Origin: Flavobacterium chilense
GTDB taxonomy: Bacteria > Bacteroidota > Bacteroidia > Flavobacteriales > Flavobacteriaceae
Length of the DNA: 64,000 nt
Direction: 5' to 3'
Assembly (NCBI RefSeq): GCF_001602525.1
Contig: NZ_LSYT01000001.1
Coordinates: 496,001-560,000 of the forward strand
Under the pieces are notes generated by a model. That model saw nothing but the letters and a program-made list of their open reading frames with translations, did no database searches and was not told the origin of the DNA. Positions 62,662-64,000 of this stretch are shown here, piece after piece (the first letter of the stretch is position 1; each line of letters begins with the position of its first letter). A program made the translations under genes and the position numbers.

Positions 62662-63891
62662 TTAGATAAGTTGTTTTGGAAAACAGATGTAATATTTTGT
62701 CACCAATTTAGATAACGATTTCAAATTCAACTGATCAGATGCTTCAACAACATCCTCAATTGTTCTATCTTTTTTCAAAATTCGTATCGGTTCAGCTTCT
62801 TTACTATAAGCCTGGTTTTTTATTTTACCTCTAAAGATAAAATATCCGGCTTCTAATTGCGTAATATGGTGTTCGTTAGCAAATTTCTCTTTTAAAGCCT
62901 GAGATTCTTCCATCGAAATTTTATCAGCACTTAATTTAATTTTTAGTAAATCTCTGTTAATGATCATTTTACTTAAAGTAGAAAGTATAAAATCATTTTG
63001 TTTTTGCCAGGCTTTTAAAGCGCTAATAATATCAAAGTCATCCAGTTGAGAAAATAAATCTAGTTTTTGAGCATCAAAATCTTCGAGAGTGATTCTGTTT
63101 TTCATAAAATATAAAAGAGGCTCACTGCAAGGCAATACTACACCTTTTAAAGTTAATTCTCTTGCTCTTTTTAAAACTTTCATCAAAATCAATTCGGCCA
63201 CAAGACTTGTTTTGTGCAAATAAGCCTGCCAATACATCAACCTTCTGGAAAGCAAGAACTTCTCTACAGAATAAATTCCTTTTTCTTCGATAACCAACAC
63301 ATCATCAACTACATTCATCATCTGAATCAAGCGTTCAGAATTTACATTTCCCTCTGCAACCCCTGTATAAAAGCTATCACGCTTTAAATAATCCATTCGA
63401 TCCATATCCAATTGACTTGAAATCAATTGCAACATAAATTTTCTGTGATATTCTCCTTTAAATACCTGAATAGCCAAACTCAATCGTCCGTTAAATTCAT
63501 CATTAAGCTGATTCATAAACAATAACGAAATCGCTTCGTGATTAACATCTTCAACAATACTTTTTTCCATAGCATGCGAAAAAGGCCCATGTCCAATATC
63601 ATGCAGTAAAATAGCAATATATAAAGCATTCTCCTCTTCAGGCGAAATTATAACACCTTTAAAACGAAGTGTATCCACCACTTTTTGCATTAAATGCATA
63701 CATCCTAAAGCATGATGAAAACGCGTGTGATTGGCTCCGGGATAAACCAAATACGACAATCCCATTTGCGAAATGCGGCGTAAACGCTGAAAATAAGGAT
63801 GCTGAATTAAGTCGTAGATAAGTTCGTTCGGGATGGAAATAAACCCGTAGATTGGGTCGTTGAATATTTTTAACTTATTGATATGAGTCAC
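62662..63891 (-). CDS. HD-domain phosphohydrolase (dNTPase-like, 409 aa)
   Basis: HD superfamily with HTRFHHALGCMHLM and the HD pair in ILLHDIGHGPFSHAME (about residues 53-110), then a long helical C-terminal part, as in SAMHD1/dGTPase-like proteins of Bacteroidota. It would hydrolyse nucleotides with a divalent metal, in the cytoplasm. The start codon is GTG (63889-63891), leading to a family-like N-terminus (THINKLKIFNDPIYGFI). It lies upstream of lpxD, separated by 39 bases. Confidence 0.9.
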   Translation of the reverse strand: MTHINKLKIFNDPIYGFISIPNELIYDLIQHPYFQRLRRISQMGLSYLVYPGANHTRFHHALGCMHLMQKVVDTLRFKGVIISPEEENALYIAILLHDIGHGPFSHAMEKSIVEDVNHEAISLLFMNQLNDEFNGRLSLAIQVFKGEYHRKFMLQLISSQLDMDRMDYLKRDSFYTGVAEGNVNSERLIQMMNVVDDVLVIEEKGIYSVEKFLLSRRLMYWQAYLHKTSLVAELILMKVLKRARELTLKGVVLPCSEPLLYFMKNRITLEDFDAQKLDLFSQLDDFDIISALKAWQKQNDFILSTLSKMIINRDLLKIKLSADKISMEESQALKEKFANEHHITQLEAGYFIFRGKIKNQAYSKEAEPIRILKKDRTIEDVVEASDQLNLKSLSKLVTKYYICFPKQLI

Positions 63892-63913
63892 TATTTGGTT
63901 CTTTTTAAGTCAA

Positions 63914-63921
63914 CAAATATA
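63914..63921 (-). promoter_or_regulatory. -7 box of the HD/lpx operon promoter
   Basis: On the minus strand it reads TATATTTG, a perfect TAnnTTTG match, 22 bases before the GTG start. The -33 region is A/T-rich without a clear TTTG. It may drive the HD gene and the lipid A row. Confidence 0.5.
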
Positions 63922-64000
63922 AGTAAATAACTATAAACGATTTGGAGTTTTTTTATTTAAAAATCAACATTAAATCTTCTTGATTTCTAAAGTAATAATG

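Noticed and set aside
1..64000. CRISPR arrays, tRNA, rRNA and insertion sequences
   Set aside because: No regularly spaced repeats, no cloverleaf-like sequences and no transposase frames were found on reading both strands.

Overview
The window looks like a Flavobacterium (Bacteroidota, Flavobacteriaceae) chromosome. It is AT-rich, its promoters carry the Bacteroidota -7 box TAnnTTTG, and it holds a SusC/SusD pair with STN domain, FecR and ECF sigma factor, an lpxC-fabZ fusion, and intergenic repeats I recognise from flavobacteria. No tRNA, rRNA, CRISPR array or transposase was seen. Most genes lie on the minus strand.

Bases 400-7195 are a compact 6.77 kb prophage with every gene on the minus strand. 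It is bounded by two 28-bp copies of a dif-like site (25 of 28 bases identical, identical 6-bp centre, right arm close to the E. coli XerD arm), so it most likely integrated with host XerC/XerD; it carries no integrase. It encodes a CRI/gpII-like Rep, a small HTH protein, a candidate major capsid protein, a virion-type peptidoglycan hydrolase and at least six small predicted membrane proteins. It has no terminase, tail genes or Zot/pI ATPase. This points to a tailless, membrane-containing phage of the ssDNA FLiP/Cellulophaga-phage kind, not a tailed or filamentous phage. Its 0.5 kb non-coding region (430-900) is full of stem-loops, two of them sharing the loop ATTGCAAGTA.

7.5-25.7 kb: a cNMP/CBS/DUF294 protein with a degenerate DnaQ-like exonuclease, acs, an ilvD-B-N-C operon behind an Ile/Val-rich leader peptide and attenuator, leuA-leuB, a helical-repeat protein, an orphan cysteine-rich double-glycine peptide, an M1 metallopeptidase and a CBM9-like secreted protein. 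25.8-33.9 kb: a complete histidine operon (hisG-D-C-B-H-A-F-IE) behind a leader peptide with five His codons and an attenuator. 34-45.6 kb: a two-component system divergent from an LTA-synthase-like sulfatase, an S1/P1-nuclease/phospholipase C-like protein, a secreted unknown, a YeiH-type transporter with its LysR regulator, a vWA-like membrane protein and fabG.

45.8-55.4 kb is one ECF-sigma/FecR-controlled outer-membrane uptake locus: sigma factor, anti-sigma, SusC with STN domain, SusD, zincin lipoprotein and DUF4302 lipoprotein. 55.7-63.9 kb holds a GIY-YIG-like protein, sucD, an NTF2-like protein, a second LpxD-like acyltransferase, efp, lpxA, lpxC-fabZ, lpxD and an HD phosphohydrolase, the lipid A cluster arranged as is usual in flavobacteria.

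Nearly every spacer inside the operons is filled with short repeated phrases arranged as imperfect inverted repeats, a different phrase in each spacer. All family assignments come from reading motifs; no database search was run.
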